A DNA stretch of 7,652 bases. It comes from Lachnospiraceae bacterium UBA7481 (lineage in GTDB: Bacteria > Bacillota > Clostridia > Lachnospirales > Lachnospiraceae). The stretch's first letter is position 1. Every line of letters begins with the position of its first letter. The translations under genes were made by a program, and so were the position numbers. Shown in pieces: positions 6,212 to 7,652 of the stretch. A model generated the notes under the pieces. It ran no database searches. It saw only the letters and a program-made list of their open reading frames with translations, and was not told where the DNA came from. The stretch is taken from the NCBI GenBank assembly GCA_002478505.1, contig DLOP01000006.1:11756-19407 (forward strand), read 5' to 3'.

Positions 6212-7300
6212 TCATTCAACATGATGCAGGATCGTTCCGCCTCCTGCCACCAGACTGCCATCATACAATACCAGTGCCTGTCCCGGTGTTACCCCTCTCT
6301 GTGGCTCTGCAAAAATGCACTCATATAGATCCTCTTCCACCTGCCGCACCGTACAGTAAGCCCCTTTGTGGTTATAGCGTATCTTACCAAGATATGTCTT
6401 ATGTTCTGAGAAATTTGCCTCTGACATATAGTTTATCTGAGATATATATACCTTTTCGGACAGATTATCTTTCAGGTGTCCGATTACAACTTCATTCGTT
6501 TCCGGTTTAATCCTGACCACATATGCCGGATACCCTAATGCTAAGTTCAATCCTTTACGTTGTCCTACCGTATAATGAATGATTCCCCGATGTCTGCCCA
6601 GCACCTGCCCCTCCATATCCACAAAATTACCCGGCTCGGATTTTACTCCTGCAGTTGTCTCTATATAAGATGCGTAATCACCATCCGGCACAAAACAGAT
6701 CTCCATACTATCCGGTTTATGTGCTACCGGCAGTCCCGCTTGTTCTGCAATTTCCCGCACTCTGTTCTTTTCATATTCTCCGATTGGCATCAGCGTTCTC
6801 GCCAGCTGTTCCTGTGTCAGATTATATAAGGCATAACTCTGATCTTTCCTGTTTGTCGCGGATTTTTCAATAGCATAACGTCCATTGTCTCCACGACGTA
6901 TTTTGGCATAATGACCTGTTGCAATATAATCAGCTCCGATTTCCATGCTGCGCTTTAACAAAGATTCCCATTTAACATAACGATTACAGGCAATACAAGG
7001 ATTGGGCGTACGTCCTGCCTGATATTCCTTAATAAAATAATCAATCACAAATCGTTTGAAGTCCTGCTTAAAATTTATGACATAATAGGGAATATCTAAT
7101 ACCTGTGCCACCCTTCTTGCGTCTTCCACGGCACTCCATCCACAGCATCCGCCTTCTAAATCCTTCTCCTGCTGCCCTTCCTGCCAAATCTGCATTGTCA
7201 CACCGATGACACGATATCCTTGCTTCTTTAATAAATAAGCAGCCACCGATGAATCCACTCCACCGGACATACCTACAACCACAGTCTTCTTACCGCTCAT
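6212..7300 (-). CDS. mnmA: tRNA-specific 2-thiouridylase MnmA
   Basis: A 362-residue enzyme that adenylates and then 2-thiolates uridine 34 in the anticodons of Lys, Glu and Gln tRNAs, using sulfur passed from a cysteine desulfurase. The PP-loop is GMSGGVDSSVAAYLL (10-24). The tRNA-handling core contains NPCIACN (100-106), ATGHYAK (127-133), KDQSYALY (152-159) and DSMEICFVP (197-205), followed by a C-terminal beta domain (HYTVGQRKGL, then GVTPGQALVLYDG). Cys105 and Cys202 match the two active cysteines of E. coli MnmA (Cys102 and Cys199, the same spacing of 97). An additional Cys102 stands where E. coli has Asp99. It is the first gene of the mnmA-nifS-nifU operon, with AAGG about 7 bases before the ATG. 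Confidence 0.96.
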   Translation of the reverse strand: MSGKKTVVVGMSGGVDSSVAAYLLKKQGYRVIGVTMQIWQEGQQEKDLEGGCCGWSAVEDARRVAQVLDIPYYVINFKQDFKRFVIDYFIKEYQAGRTPNPCIACNRYVKWESLLKRSMEIGADYIATGHYAKIRRGDNGRYAIEKSATNRKDQSYALYNLTQEQLARTLMPIGEYEKNRVREIAEQAGLPVAHKPDSMEICFVPDGDYASYIETTAGVKSEPGNFVDMEGQVLGRHRGIIHYTVGQRKGLNLALGYPAYVVRIKPETNEVVIGHLKDNLSEKVYISQINYMSEANFSEHKTYLGKIRYNHKGAYCTVRQVEEDLYECIFAEPQRGVTPGQALVLYDGSLVAGGGTILHHVE

Positions 7301-7394
7301 AATAACCTTGCCTTTCCGTAACCTGCAAACTTTAATGCACTTTAGTGTTATGCCGCAGGCACAATTTTACCGGCTGCTTTTGCATATGAAAGAT
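7301..7394 (-). promoter_or_regulatory. Leader and probable promoter region of mnmA-nifS-nifU
   Basis: This is the only space between the cysK terminator and the mnmA start, so a promoter for the minus-strand operon should lie here. A weak candidate, read on the minus strand, is TTTCAT, 16 bases, then TAAAAT (the latter near 7364-7369). Closer to the gene is a small perfect inverted repeat CACT-TT-AGTG at 7338-7347 that could be an operator half or chance. No T-box, SAM riboswitch or other large folded leader is recognisable. The exact promoter is uncertain. Confidence 0.3.
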
Positions 7395-7430
7395 GAAAAG
7401 GCTGTCACGCGAGCGAATTGCGACAGCCTT
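7395..7430 (-). terminator. Intrinsic terminator downstream of cysK
   Basis: AAGGCTGTC (7398-7406) and GACAGCCTT (7422-7430) form a perfect 9-pair stem with a 15-base interval that can add inner G-C pairs. Read on the minus strand, the stem is followed by TTTTCATCTTT, a usable T-tract. It begins 27 bases past the cysK stop codon. On the plus strand the flank (GTATAAAA) is poor, so it acts mainly for cysK. Confidence 0.8.
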
Positions 7431-7457
7431 GTATAAAACCAGCAGTTTATTGATCTT

Positions 7458-7652
7458 TTAATTATTGTTAAACAATGGAGTAGACAAATATCTGTCTCCT
7501 GAGTCAGGAAGCAATGCTACAATTGTCTTTCCTTTATTTTCCGGTCTATTCGCCAATATCACTGCTGCCTTAAGCGCCGCGCCGGAAGAGATCCCAACAA
7601 GGATTCCTTCACTGACTGCAAATGCCTTACCCTCTGCAAATGCATCCTCATT
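7458..7652 (-). CDS. cysK: Cysteine synthase (O-acetylserine thiol-lyase) CysK, C-terminal 64 residues
   Basis: The minus strand from the window edge to the TAA at 7458-7460 encodes 64 residues. It includes GILVGISSGAALKAA and VALLPDSGDRYLSTPLF, which are the conserved C-terminal segments of CysK/CysM-type PLP enzymes that make L-cysteine from O-acetyl-L-serine and sulfide. GISSGAAL helps frame the cofactor pocket, and the Ser in LLPDSGDRY lies by the pyridine nitrogen. The C-terminus is short (FNNN). The N-terminal part, including the PLP lysine, lies beyond the window. The match is closer to CysK than to cystathionine beta-synthase, which usually continues with further domains. It is separated from mnmA by a terminator, so probably not the same transcript. 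Confidence 0.92.
   Translation of the reverse strand, partial: NEDAFAEGKAFAVSEGILVGISSGAALKAAVILANRPENKGKTIVALLPDSGDRYLSTPLFNNN

Noticed and set aside
7338..7347. CACTTTAGTG palindrome as a regulator operator
   Set aside because: Ten bases with a 4-base arm can occur by chance, and it matches no operator I recognise; it is mentioned only within the leader.

Overview
The window looks like chromosomal DNA of a low-to-mid GC Gram-positive anaerobe of the Clostridia, probably Lachnospiraceae. That placement rests on strong AGGAGG-type ribosome binding sites, a NifS/NifU pair instead of a full isc operon, an MnmA with Clostridia-like cysteine motifs, and the style of the transporters. It is inferred from gene style, not from a marker gene. 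Genes fill almost everything. There are no tRNA or rRNA genes, insertion sequences or CRISPR arrays, and no gene-free stretch over about 160 bases.

Left part (1-4509, plus strand): a tightly packed run of six transport genes. It starts inside a gene whose C-terminal part is a methionine-binding protein of the MetQ/NlpA family. That domain is fused in frame behind at least 66 residues of another sequence. Then come metN (a short ATPase lacking the usual C-terminal regulatory domain), metI, two polar amino acid permeases of the HisM/GlnP type, and a GlnQ/HisP-type ATPase. The operon thus encodes two complete ABC membrane engines, one MetNI-type and one polar amino acid type. The only binding protein visible is the fused one. 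The simplest reading, which is inference, is that the upstream part of this protein is a polar amino acid (perhaps cystine) binding domain, so that one secreted polypeptide feeds both transporters. A hairpin separates the binding protein gene from the membrane components, and the downstream genes overlap or nearly touch.

Middle and right part (7300-4516, minus strand): mnmA, nifS and nifU run in one direction as a sulfur-transfer operon. NifS takes sulfur from cysteine. NifU receives it for Fe-S cluster assembly, and MnmA uses it to 2-thiolate uridine 34 of tRNAs. Its last gene meets the end of the transport operon tail to tail with only 6 bases between stop codons.

Right end (7458-7652, minus strand): the last 64 codons of cysK (O-acetylserine thiol-lyase, cysteine synthase), followed by a good intrinsic terminator before mnmA.

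Together the window is a sulfur amino acid neighbourhood: import of methionine and probably another amino acid, synthesis of cysteine, and use of cysteine sulfur for clusters and tRNA modification. The points most worth a second look are the fused binding protein with two ABC engines, the missing regulatory domain of MetN, and the three-cysteine arrangement in MnmA.
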